DNA of 64,000 nt from an uncultured Prevotellaceae bacterium. Lineage in GTDB: Bacteria; Bacteroidota; Bacteroidia; Bacteroidales; Bacteroidaceae. The notes beneath the pieces are model-generated. The model was not told where the DNA came from and did no database searches. It was given only the letters and a program-made list of their open reading frames with translations. Shown piece after piece: positions 7,936 to 15,032 of this stretch. Each line of letters opens with the position of its first letter. Position 1 is the first letter of the stretch. The stretch lies in the NCBI GenBank assembly GCA_900315565.1, contig OMZS01000006.1, positions 1 to 64,000 of the forward strand, written 5' to 3'. Made by a program: the position numbers and the translations under genes.

Positions 7936-8688
7936 CTATTTTTCTTTTATTACACCTGTTCCACCTGATTCCACATTCTGAATCTCGTTCTCCACATATT
8001 TTGCTGCCACATATTCCTTTGGCTTAATGATAGTGGTACTCTTAATACCAAACTTATCGAAAAGAGCTATAACTTCTTTATCATAGATATGGTTATGGTC
8101 AATATTATAACGGTTAAGAAATAGCAGGTTCCCCTTAATGGTTTCTTTATCCATTTTGTCGGAACAATCAACCATATCCGCAAACAACTGCCTGATTTCT
8201 TCCGACCCGCCGCCTTCAAGCCTTATCTCCTGTAACTCATAGTTGAGCAGGTCGGTTTTCTTACCTTTCACCCATTGTTTCTCCTCCTTCTTCGCCCATT
8301 GTCCTACAAGTGGGAGAAACAGTTCGTGGTCGCCATAACGCTCAAAGATGTGGGTGATAGCCCCTTTGAAATCCGTACCAACGTGCCTTTTACTTAAAGC
8401 CGTCATTTGGAGTGCGGCAAGAACGGCAATGAGCATGGCATCGTTCTCACCCTCAGCCTCATCTTCAAGGTCATCCAATTCATAATCAATCCCCTCGTCA
8501 ATATCTGAAAGGCCAGATATGACATCACAAAAACATTGAGCGGTCATAAACACTTCCACCGGGGCGAGCGTAGTCTTGCCTTCATGCTGCCACCTTCTGA
8601 GCGTATCGTTACTAATAACCCATACAATATCGGACAGCAATTGCCGGCGGGCCGATGCCTGTTGTTTTTTGTCCATTCGTACTATCAT
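7936..8688 (-). CDS. Cassette protein B, unknown function
   Basis: The 250-residue product starts at the ATG at 8686-8688, overlapping the stop of the upstream gene by 4 nt (ATGA), so translational coupling is likely. A second ATG at 8674-8676 is possible. Features: a basic N-terminus (MDKKQQASARRQLL), a very acidic stretch (residues ~66-82, YELDDLEDEAEGEND) and helical segments. The C-terminal YVENEIQNVESGGTGV is shared with the next gene's product. No catalytic motif is evident and I do not recognise the family. Confidence 0.6.
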   Translation of the reverse strand: MIVRMDKKQQASARRQLLSDIVWVISNDTLRRWQHEGKTTLAPVEVFMTAQCFCDVISGLSDIDEGIDYELDDLEDEAEGENDAMLIAVLAALQMTALSKRHVGTDFKGAITHIFERYGDHELFLPLVGQWAKKEEKQWVKGKKTDLLNYELQEIRLEGGGSEEIRQLFADMVDCSDKMDKETIKGNLLFLNRYNIDHNHIYDKEVIALFDKFGIKSTTIIKPKEYVAAKYVENEIQNVESGGTGVIKEK

Positions 8689-9674
8689 GCTGCCTGCTCC
8701 TCCTCGGCATCATCAGCTTCGTGCTTCATGCTGTTCATCAACGCCACAACCTCCTTCTCAGCTTTCAGACGGTCTTCGGGTTCAATCTTGCTACCGTCTT
8801 TCTTGTGCTTCTTGAAAAGCCATTCCAGATAAGCCGAATTAAACTCATGACTGACAATCTTATCCGTATTATCTTCTCCCTTGTCGATGAAGCAACGGAA
8901 GGTGCCTCCGTCGCTCGTCACCAACTCCACAGGCTCGTCGATAGCATCTGCCATCGTGAGAAGGTTGCGCATGAAAACCGAGGCCTTGTCAACATAAAGA
9001 GCCGTTTTCTTTTCTTCAGGCATCACGGTGTAGTGCCCCTTATACTTTGCCTGCTTCTGGGCTAATAGAAAATCCAAGAACGATCCTATCAGCGAGTCGT
9101 CGTAATAGTCGCGGTCCTTCGCTTTCAGCCCCTCCACCAGCTTCAAAATCTCCTCCTTCTCCATCTGGGGAACACCAAAGCGCATGGCCAGCGTGAACTG
9201 CTGCTTCTGCTCCCACACCTTGAACAGGTCAACGGGATAATAGTCAGGCGTTATTTCAAAGCCGTAGCAATGGTCGCGGAACAACTTCTGGTCGATGACC
9301 GTACTCAGTATCTTTGCCACCTGATGTGTATTGCCAAAAGCCTTCTTACGTTTCTGAATGGCAACCGTGCGAAGACGGTCGCGATTGTCAATAATAACAA
9401 AGCAAGAAGGCTCATCCTTTGCCGTCGTAGGCTCAAAATCACGCTCCACCGGAATGTCTATGTTGTTGGCAAATCGCATGACGAAAACGTTGGGAGCCGT
9501 AGCGAGATGATACACCCTATGCTTATACACCTTACGCTCTGTACCTTCTCCCAAATAAAACTCGATGCTCTCATCGTTTTCGAAGAGAGCACCCAGATGC
9601 TGTTGCCGCTTTTCCCAGTCATAGCAGCCCGCGTCGTGCTTGTATTTGATATAGTATTGTGCGAATCTTGACAT
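8685..9674 (-). CDS. Cassette protein A, unknown function
   Basis: The 329-residue product is the first gene of the three-gene unit. Visible features: an N-terminal YDWEKRQQHLGALFEN, a beta-rich region (KHRVYHLATAPNVFVMRFANN, SCFVIIDNRDRLRTVAIQKRKKAF), a helical middle (EEILKLVEGLKAKDRDYYDDSLIGSFLDF) and a charged C-terminus (EADDAEEEQAA). There is no signal peptide, membrane segment or known nuclease/ATPase signature. It begins downstream of a terminator and a Bacteroidetes-type promoter at 9716-9749, so it is transcribed independently of the restriction-modification genes. A role in defence or counter-defence is suggested only by location. Confidence 0.6.
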   Translation of the reverse strand: MSRFAQYYIKYKHDAGCYDWEKRQQHLGALFENDESIEFYLGEGTERKVYKHRVYHLATAPNVFVMRFANNIDIPVERDFEPTTAKDEPSCFVIIDNRDRLRTVAIQKRKKAFGNTHQVAKILSTVIDQKLFRDHCYGFEITPDYYPVDLFKVWEQKQQFTLAMRFGVPQMEKEEILKLVEGLKAKDRDYYDDSLIGSFLDFLLAQKQAKYKGHYTVMPEEKKTALYVDKASVFMRNLLTMADAIDEPVELVTSDGGTFRCFIDKGEDNTDKIVSHEFNSAYLEWLFKKHKKDGSKIEPEDRLKAEKEVVALMNSMKHEADDAEEEQAA

Positions 9675-9715
9675 CGCCTTACTTCTAATTATCTATGTTT
9701 TGATTATTCGAAACG

Positions 9716-9749
9716 CAAAAGTAATAAAAATCCCGCACTTCTTTGCAAA
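9716..9749 (-). promoter_or_regulatory. Putative promoter of the three-gene cassette
   Basis: Read on the minus strand there is a TACTTTTG box (9716-9723) and a TTTG (9746-9749) 22 nt upstream, close to the Bacteroidetes -7/-33 consensus. It overlaps the hairpin that ends the upstream transcript. Confidence 0.55.
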
Positions 9750-9757
9750 GAGCGGGA
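9724..9757 (-). terminator. Terminator after the Type IIG-like gene
   Basis: On the minus strand a CCCGC/GCGGG stem with an inner CTTTGCAAAG self-complementary loop (9731-9757) is followed by TTTTT (9726-9730). It separates the restriction-modification transcript from the three-gene cassette. Confidence 0.7.
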
Positions 9758-9818
9758 AATAGTTTGTGTTAATATTTGTCAAGTCTCAGAGTTGTTGTAA
9801 TTTATACGTAAATATCTT

Positions 9819-12659
9819 TCAACTAGGCAAATCACCATCGGCAGCATGTTCGAACAATTGCTCTATCAATGGGCCATATGTCTCTCTCCCCCTGAGTGGC
9901 CTCAGTTCTGCGGTATGCAGCTTGACAGCCTTTCTGATGCGTCTCATTGCTTTCAGACTATCTATTATACTGTCATGATAATTCCCAATTCCAAAGGCGT
10001 TCAGTACTGTCCTATCAAATTCTTGTCGAATGGGGTTTGACAAGTCTTGATTGATGTCCACTATTCCTCTTACTGATAAAGCTGAGAACTTCTCCATAAT
10101 AGCCGATGTTTGCTCTTCCGTTAGTAAAGCCGGATTTAGCATGTAGCATTTTGAGATGGAGTCCTTGTTGATATCGAGCACTCCAAGACCTCTACCAAAT
10201 CCAACAGCCTCGATATAGAATAGGGACAGGATGGAATTAAGTAATGCATGCAGCAGGTCAAGATTATCAGTTCTCCATTTTCGCCTCAAGCCAATAAGTC
10301 GCTGGTTAATGAATGTTGGTTGACGGAATTTTGCATAAAACATACGGTCATCTGGATTCATCATCGTAAAGATTTCAGCTTCTTCGTCAGTGGTCAGCTC
10401 ATACCATTTCATGTTTGTACGTGCTAACACTTCTGGTAGTGGTCTGCCTGTCTCATTGGTTTCACGAGCAAAACTTTGAATCCATTTCAAAGCGCCAAGA
10501 AATCTTTGTTCTTCCAGTTCATCAAGTTCCATGTCACAACAAAATGCTTTTCTATCTGTTGTAGGTTGAGCAATATAGCAATCTGTAGCTCTGGCATTCA
10601 TAAGCACGTCTTTTAGGAACTGTGGTTCAATATTTGCATCCGACGATGGGAAGAACATCGGGTCCCAACCTCTTCGGCTGCCTCTGAATACCTTAAAGTA
10701 GCGACTAACGGGAACCATATTGCCCTCTATTTCTAACAACCATTTCAGATTGCTAAAAAGCGAGTTATACGAAACGTTGAGCCGTTTAAGCGATTCAAGT
10801 TCATCGTTGCAATAATTCACCCTGATGATAACTTCGGGGTTAAGTTCTTGGTCGAGCAACGAAGAATTGACAATGGTTTCTTGAAATTCGCTGGAAGAAG
10901 AAATAATTTCCAGATTTCGTTTCCATGTGAAGAAAGAAATACTATTGTTGCTCTCCGTAGCAAATTCTTTCCGTCGCATTACCAGCAAAGCCGTAACAAT
11001 TTCTGCATTCTGAAACCACCTTCCGCTACCGCTGATGTGAATCCTTATATCATCAAAATAATTTCTGATTGCATTGAGGAAAATGCTTCCAGCTTCAGTA
11101 CCGAGGAATGAGTTTGACAAAATGATGCCCACATAGCCACCCACTCTAACAAGATTACGCAGATGGAGGGCAATATAATAACTGAAATCAGACCTGCCCG
11201 ACAGCTGGTGTGCCCGTTTGATGTCGGTTACATAAGGAATATCATCGCCTGAAATTTCTCTCGATTTAACAAATGGTAGATTGGAAATAAAAGCATCAAA
11301 CAGTGGTAGCGTATATGATTCCTTCTTGCCTGTCTGCGGGTTTATGATTTCCACATCATCACCAGGATGCAGAGTCAGAATATCACGTTGAAACAAGCGG
11401 CAAGGTATATTAATACAGTCATAGCTGGTCATTGCTAGATTTGCAATTTGCAAGGGCAACTTGAACTTGTCGCTTGCCCATGTGGTTGTCATTGCCTGCT
11501 CCGCACCAATATGTTTGCTCTTTTTGTAGTTTATAATGAAATTGGGAATGGTACCTGTTCCACAACAGCCATCAAAACATTCGCCCGTTATATCGTGGAT
11601 AGTCATGCGTGAAAGTAAAGAGGCTAGGACGGGTGGAGTTGGGTATTGTCCGTTAACAAGTCGTTTTGAGATATTGATTGAGCCTTCGAGCACCTGTTGG
11701 AGGATTCTTTGGCTGATGTTTATGATTGGGGTACTTTTCAAGAATAACGAAAGTTCAACCAGGGAGTTCCATGCCTTCTCTGGCAAGCATTCATCATAAG
11801 GCATAGATGAGAAGATATTGTAGAAATCGCTCTTCTCGGTTATCGTTTGGAAGATTTCATTAGCTTCACCTGGTGTGCTATCATAATCAAGTTCATCAAT
11901 AGCATAAGCACTCATCTGACGAGTCTTAATCAGGTGAGCAAATATAATGCGATTAGCCCAATTGATGATAACACTTTTGGCATAAGCAGGAAACTTATCG
12001 TCTTCGTCACCTTCATATTCCGACTTGATGTCCTTCCACCACGTTTCAAGACGTGCGCCCATGATAGCATCACGATTTACACATTCTCTCAAATACGCAG
12101 CCACACTGAATTTGTTCTCGCAGACAAGTCGTGAGATAGATGTTGTGGTCAGCACATCACCTATAAAAGCCTTCTTTACTTGACCTGAAATTAGATAGTC
12201 GTTAACGGTGGTAAGTACGCTTTGCAAAGTTCTTTCCCACTTCGATTTGTAACGCTGAACATCATCGCGTGTCTTGATTTCCTCATTTTTCCATGCTTTC
12301 TTCACAGAGAACTCATTGTTCAGATCATCATATACATACAAACGAACATGAGTGAAGTTCCAAATGACACAACTATTCAGATTCAGAGCCGTTGCCTTTC
12401 GTTGGGCATCATGCACGAAGTCAGCATCATTAATAGGCACGTCGGGCATCTTCAATTCCCAGCCTTGAAGGATGCTCGAAAGGTCGTGGTCACCATATAG
12501 CACCACATCAGGGAACATGTTCTGTCCACGACGTTCACTCACGGTAGACTCACCACCTGCATGTTTAATGATTAGGTCATTGGCACTAGCAAACTGGTTA
12601 ATCTGCGATATGAGCTCTATTCCCCAACTACGTTCATTTTTACGGATAGTAGTTGCCAT
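9819..12659 (-). CDS. Type IIG-like restriction enzyme/N6-adenine methyltransferase fusion
   Basis: The product is 946 residues. Near the N-terminus FPDVVLYG followed by GWELKMPD (residues ~50-73) fits a PD-(D/E)xK nuclease core (PD...ELK). The middle holds a gamma-type methyltransferase: the AdoMet motif FDGCCGTGTIPNFI and the catalytic motif as FISNLPF, where NPPY is usual (the Asn is kept, the first Pro is Leu). NGQYPTPPVLASLL is the usual helix before motif I. The C-terminal ~300 residues (FRGSRRGWDP, TFINQRLIGLRRKWR, SILSLFYIEAVGFGRG) resemble a target-recognition domain. It probably cuts and methylates the same site. It is 12 nt behind a second methyltransferase gene, likely in one transcript, and is followed by a terminator. 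Confidence 0.75.
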   Translation of the reverse strand: MATTIRKNERSWGIELISQINQFASANDLIIKHAGGESTVSERRGQNMFPDVVLYGDHDLSSILQGWELKMPDVPINDADFVHDAQRKATALNLNSCVIWNFTHVRLYVYDDLNNEFSVKKAWKNEEIKTRDDVQRYKSKWERTLQSVLTTVNDYLISGQVKKAFIGDVLTTTSISRLVCENKFSVAAYLRECVNRDAIMGARLETWWKDIKSEYEGDEDDKFPAYAKSVIINWANRIIFAHLIKTRQMSAYAIDELDYDSTPGEANEIFQTITEKSDFYNIFSSMPYDECLPEKAWNSLVELSLFLKSTPIINISQRILQQVLEGSINISKRLVNGQYPTPPVLASLLSRMTIHDITGECFDGCCGTGTIPNFIINYKKSKHIGAEQAMTTTWASDKFKLPLQIANLAMTSYDCINIPCRLFQRDILTLHPGDDVEIINPQTGKKESYTLPLFDAFISNLPFVKSREISGDDIPYVTDIKRAHQLSGRSDFSYYIALHLRNLVRVGGYVGIILSNSFLGTEAGSIFLNAIRNYFDDIRIHISGSGRWFQNAEIVTALLVMRRKEFATESNNSISFFTWKRNLEIISSSSEFQETIVNSSLLDQELNPEVIIRVNYCNDELESLKRLNVSYNSLFSNLKWLLEIEGNMVPVSRYFKVFRGSRRGWDPMFFPSSDANIEPQFLKDVLMNARATDCYIAQPTTDRKAFCCDMELDELEEQRFLGALKWIQSFARETNETGRPLPEVLARTNMKWYELTTDEEAEIFTMMNPDDRMFYAKFRQPTFINQRLIGLRRKWRTDNLDLLHALLNSILSLFYIEAVGFGRGLGVLDINKDSISKCYMLNPALLTEEQTSAIMEKFSALSVRGIVDINQDLSNPIRQEFDRTVLNAFGIGNYHDSIIDSLKAMRRIRKAVKLHTAELRPLRGRETYGPLIEQLFEHAADGDLPS

Positions 12660-12671
12660 AATGATTTGTTA

Positions 12672-13514
12672 TTAGAATTCACTGATTAGATTGAATGCTT
12701 TCAGATAATTTCGTTTCTCATCATCAAGTTCATTCCAAACAGCACGAAGCCGTTCTCTTGTCCGCTCGATATAGTTGATTTTTTCGCCTTTGAACAGTTC
12801 CGTATCGGCATTCTTCTCAATACCCAGAAAGTTCCTACCCTCCATTAAGGCTGCAACAAGAAACGAACCACTACCACTGGTATTGTCAAGGACGATGTCA
12901 CCCGGATTGGAATATGTCCGCACAAAATATCGCCCCATCTCCACGGGCTTTTGTGTGGCATGAAACACCTCGCCCTCGCTTTCTGCTGTTTTGAAATAAA
13001 CCACATCAATAGGATATCTTTTGCCGTCACTATGCACATGAACGGGCTGAAAGTCACCATAGCTACCACTTAGTTGGTTTTTACGCACACCTTTGTCGTA
13101 TGGCTCCCCTTCAGTCATCTGAGGATTGTAAACAGGTTGCTTCCTATAGAACACACAAACATCCTCGTGCTTTCTTAGCGGCTGTTTCTTTGCGTTCAGA
13201 AAGTTGGTTGGCTTTGATTTTTCCCACACCCATTTATACTTAAACAGCTTCGGCTGGCTCATAATAAGTAAAGCGGTAAACAACCCTTGCGAGGTTAAAA
13301 CAATCGCGCCATTAGGCTTAACGATTCGCTTATATTCAGCCCACAACTCATCAAGCGGAACAATACTATCCCACTTGTTCTGTGTTGTGCCATACGGCAA
13401 ATCACACAATACCATATCAATACAGCCATTAGGGAGCTGACGCATCACATTGATGCAATCGCCCTCTATGACAGCATTCACAAATCTGTCTTCCTCCCAA
13501 TAATTTATTGCCAT
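12672..13514 (-). CDS. Beta-class DNA methyltransferase (N6-A or N4-C)
   Basis: The 280-residue product has the catalytic motif IV early (MVLCDLPYGTTQNKWD, residues ~34-49) and the AdoMet-binding motif late (DIVLDNTSGSGSFLVAA). This order is typical of beta-class DNA methyltransferases. HATQKPVEMGRYFVRTYSNPGD is the conserved motif X region. A DLPY motif is compatible with N6-adenine or N4-cytosine methylation. It precedes the Type IIG-like gene by 12 nt and probably protects or extends the modification of that system. Its leader appears long and contains a 123-nt nested hairpin. Confidence 0.9.
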   Translation of the reverse strand: MAINYWEEDRFVNAVIEGDCINVMRQLPNGCIDMVLCDLPYGTTQNKWDSIVPLDELWAEYKRIVKPNGAIVLTSQGLFTALLIMSQPKLFKYKWVWEKSKPTNFLNAKKQPLRKHEDVCVFYRKQPVYNPQMTEGEPYDKGVRKNQLSGSYGDFQPVHVHSDGKRYPIDVVYFKTAESEGEVFHATQKPVEMGRYFVRTYSNPGDIVLDNTSGSGSFLVAALMEGRNFLGIEKNADTELFKGEKINYIERTRERLRAVWNELDDEKRNYLKAFNLISEF

Positions 13515-13604
13515 TATTGTTTGCTATTCAGGCGCCGCTACATTCCTCATCCTTGAATAGCGTGGTCAACTCGTAGGAACACAAAGAGTGGGACAATACC
13601 TGCC

Positions 13605-13727
13605 CCACATTATGGTCCTAGGAAACCAGAGAAATAGACAAGTAAGCCCACTCATTGCGAGTGCGCTGGCTTCTTGTCTACTACTTCTCGTCTATTGCTT
13701 GTCAGAATTTCCTAGGTTCTAATGTGG
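13605..13727. other. Nested 123-nt hairpin in the methyltransferase leader
   Basis: Outer arms: 13605-13625 (CCACATTATGGTCCTAGGAAA region) pair with 13708-13727, with a small mismatch. Inner arms: TAGACAAGTAAGCC (13635-13648) pairs with GGCTTCTTGTCTA (13668-13680). The tip is CACTC/GAGTG at 13649-13653 and 13659-13663. A related half-copy (CTTCTCGTCTATTGCTTG) lies in the right arm. It could act as a leader RNA structure, a cruciform or a recombination site. No reverse transcriptase or transposase gene is adjacent. Confidence 0.7.
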
Positions 13728-13798
13728 ATAGAACGATAGCAAACGCATATATCATAAGAAAAGATCTCTCGAATTTACGGCAAGCCGAATTCAATATG

Positions 13799-13832
13799 CA
13801 AAATTACAAAGAAAATCCGAGACCACCGCAAA
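13799..13832 (-). promoter_or_regulatory. Putative promoter of the methyltransferase/Type IIG transcript
   Basis: On the minus strand a TAATTTTG box (13799-13806) has a TTTG (13829-13832) 22 nt upstream. Transcription from here would give a ~280-nt leader that includes the nested hairpin. Confidence 0.45.
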
Positions 13833-13876
13833 CATTTTGGGGATTTAACACATTATTAATAGACGACATGAATTTG

Positions 13877-14066
13877 TCCCATCGTCCCATTGTCCCATCG
13901 TCCCATTAAGGTGGTTCCACATAAGGGAAAAAAAGGGAGAGTAGAATTTTACTATATATAATATAATATTTAATATTATATTATATATAGTAACCATATA
14001 ATCTTGAAAATTTCCCCACTTTGCAACCTCCTTAATGGGACGATGGGACAATGGGACAATGGGACG
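13877..14066. repeat. Inverted GTCCCAT/ATGGGAC blocks around a perfect AT palindrome
   Basis: The left block (13877-13911) is four GTCCCATNN units ending in ATTAAGG. The right block (14030-14066) is its inverse, CCTTAATGGGACGATGGGAC and more. Between them 13949-13993 is a perfect 45-nt palindrome with 22-nt arms made only of A, T and two C/G positions (TACTATATATAATATAATAT...). The whole can fold into one large cruciform. Confidence 0.9.
14030..14049 (+). repeat. Right copy of 20-bp island-flanking repeat
   Basis: CCTTAATGGGACGATGGGAC here is identical and in the same orientation as 3142-3161, 10.9 kb away, so the two bracket the restriction-modification and phage-like genes. The inverted copy is at 13892-13911. 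Confidence 0.9.
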
Positions 14067-14113
14067 TTTGGGCTATCTATACGGAAAAAGGTTGACTCGC
14101 TCTGCTGGGAATA

Positions 14114-14161
14114 GTTGACGATGTTTTCTGAGACGGTTGACGACGTTTTCTGAGACGGTTG
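14114..14161. repeat. 22-bp tandem repeat upstream of the HU promoter
   Basis: GTTGACGAYGTTTTCTGAGACG occurs twice in tandem. Further GTTGACT words lie on each side (about 14090-14180). It could be an array of protein-binding sites upstream of the HU-like gene. Confidence 0.75.
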
Positions 14162-14299
14162 ACTCTTTTCCCAAATATGTTGACTTCGTACGGATATTGT
14201 TTACGCTTCATCGGGTTTGTCCTTTATAAAGGCGTTAGTGATTATTAACAAAAAGTGGCTGATTTCTTAACAGATTTTTACAGGTTACGAGCGCCTAAA

Positions 14300-14331
14300 T
14301 TTGGTGTTTACAAAAACTAAGCGTAACTTTG
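14300..14331 (+). promoter_or_regulatory. Promoter of the HU-like gene
   Basis: TTTG (14300-14303) and TAACTTTG (14324-14331) are separated by exactly 20 nt, the Bacteroidetes -33/-7 arrangement. It leaves a ~190-nt leader containing a 13-nt tandem repeat. Confidence 0.8.
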
Positions 14332-14398
14332 CAAATGAAAGAAGAAAAAAAGAAAAATGAAATATTTACCTTTGCTATAAACAAGAAACAATAACCAT

Positions 14399-14490
14399 AA
14401 ACCGAAATCCGAAATCCGCTAACCGAAATCCGCTAACCGAAACCGCTAACCGAAACCGCTAACCGAAACCGCTAACCGAAACCGCTAACC
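14399..14490 (+). repeat. 13-nt tandem repeat (CCGAAACCGCTAA) in the HU leader
   Basis: Four to five CCGAAACCGCTAA units are preceded by three diverged CCGAAATCCGCTAA-type units and followed by an AACCGTTAACC remnant. They lie in the untranslated leader just before the HU-like start. Confidence 0.9.
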
Positions 14491-14532
14491 ATTTAAAAAT
14501 CAAACCGTTAACCATTAAAAAATTAAACTGCT

Positions 14533-14946
14533 ATGTTGAAGTATCGTAAGTACAAAGTAAACTCGAACAACGAGCTGATGAACGGCAAGGTGTATGCCAA
14601 GGCCGTAGTGAACCAGACCATCGACCTCGACGGGCTCGCACGCCACATGGCCAAGCACGGAACGCCCTACACCCGAGGCGTCATCGCCGGCATCCTGCGC
14701 GACATGGTCGATTGCATCCAGGAGCTCACCCTCGATGGCATTGCCGTCAAAATCCCCGACCTGGCCATCTTCTCCGTGGGCATCAAAAGCACCGGAGCCG
14801 AGAGCGCCGAGCAGTTCAGCGCACAGGAGAACATCACCGGCTACAAGCTCCGCGCACGCCCCACCGGCAGCTATCGCAAGGCAGCCCTGAAGCAGGTGGC
14901 CACCATCAAGGAATTGGACGACTACGACGGAAAGCTGAGTAATTAG
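14533..14946 (+). CDS. HU-like histone-family DNA-binding protein (HU-HIG type)
   Basis: The 137-residue product starts MLKYRKYKVNSNNELMNGKVYAKAV and contains the helical pair GLARHMAKHGTPYTRGVIAGILRDMVDCIQELTLDGIAVKIPDLA followed by FSVGIKS, a beta arm (residues ~80-105). This is the long HU-like family frequent in Bacteroidales, often beside BT4734/DUF3987 genes. It should bind and bend DNA as a dimer. It is alone on the plus strand with a clear promoter 200 nt upstream. A C/G-rich inverted repeat follows (14950-14990) and may stop transcription. Confidence 0.9.
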   Translation: MLKYRKYKVNSNNELMNGKVYAKAVVNQTIDLDGLARHMAKHGTPYTRGVIAGILRDMVDCIQELTLDGIAVKIPDLAIFSVGIKSTGAESAEQFSAQENITGYKLRARPTGSYRKAALKQVATIKELDDYDGKLSN

Positions 14947-15032
14947 GAACCCACCCCCGGCCCCTCCCGAAGGGGAGCGGTTGGGGGGATTCTTCACGCA
15001 GAGGCGCGGAGGGAGGTAGAGAAGATTTTCGC

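Larger units (their letters stand above)
13515..14532. other. 1-kb gene-free, repeat-rich island edge
   Basis: No protein-like frame is seen; the 84-codon plus-strand frame ending in VPSSH is repeat-encoded. In order the stretch holds the nested hairpin (13605-13727), a minus-strand promoter, an inverted pair of GTCCCAT repeat blocks around an AT palindrome (13877-14066), a 22-bp tandem repeat with TTGAC words (14114-14161), the HU promoter (14300-14331) and a 13-nt tandem repeat (14399-14490). Confidence 0.75.

Noticed and set aside
13605..13727. Nested hairpin considered as a retron ncRNA
   Set aside because: No reverse transcriptase gene lies anywhere in the window; the leader position next to a methyltransferase is the simpler reading.
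13655..13909. 84-codon plus-strand frame at the island edge
   Set aside because: It runs through the nested hairpin and ends in the GTCCCAT repeat; composition is not protein-like.
13877..14066. GTCCCAT repeat blocks considered as a CRISPR array
   Set aside because: Units are 8-9 nt without unique 30-nt spacers, and no cas genes are present.
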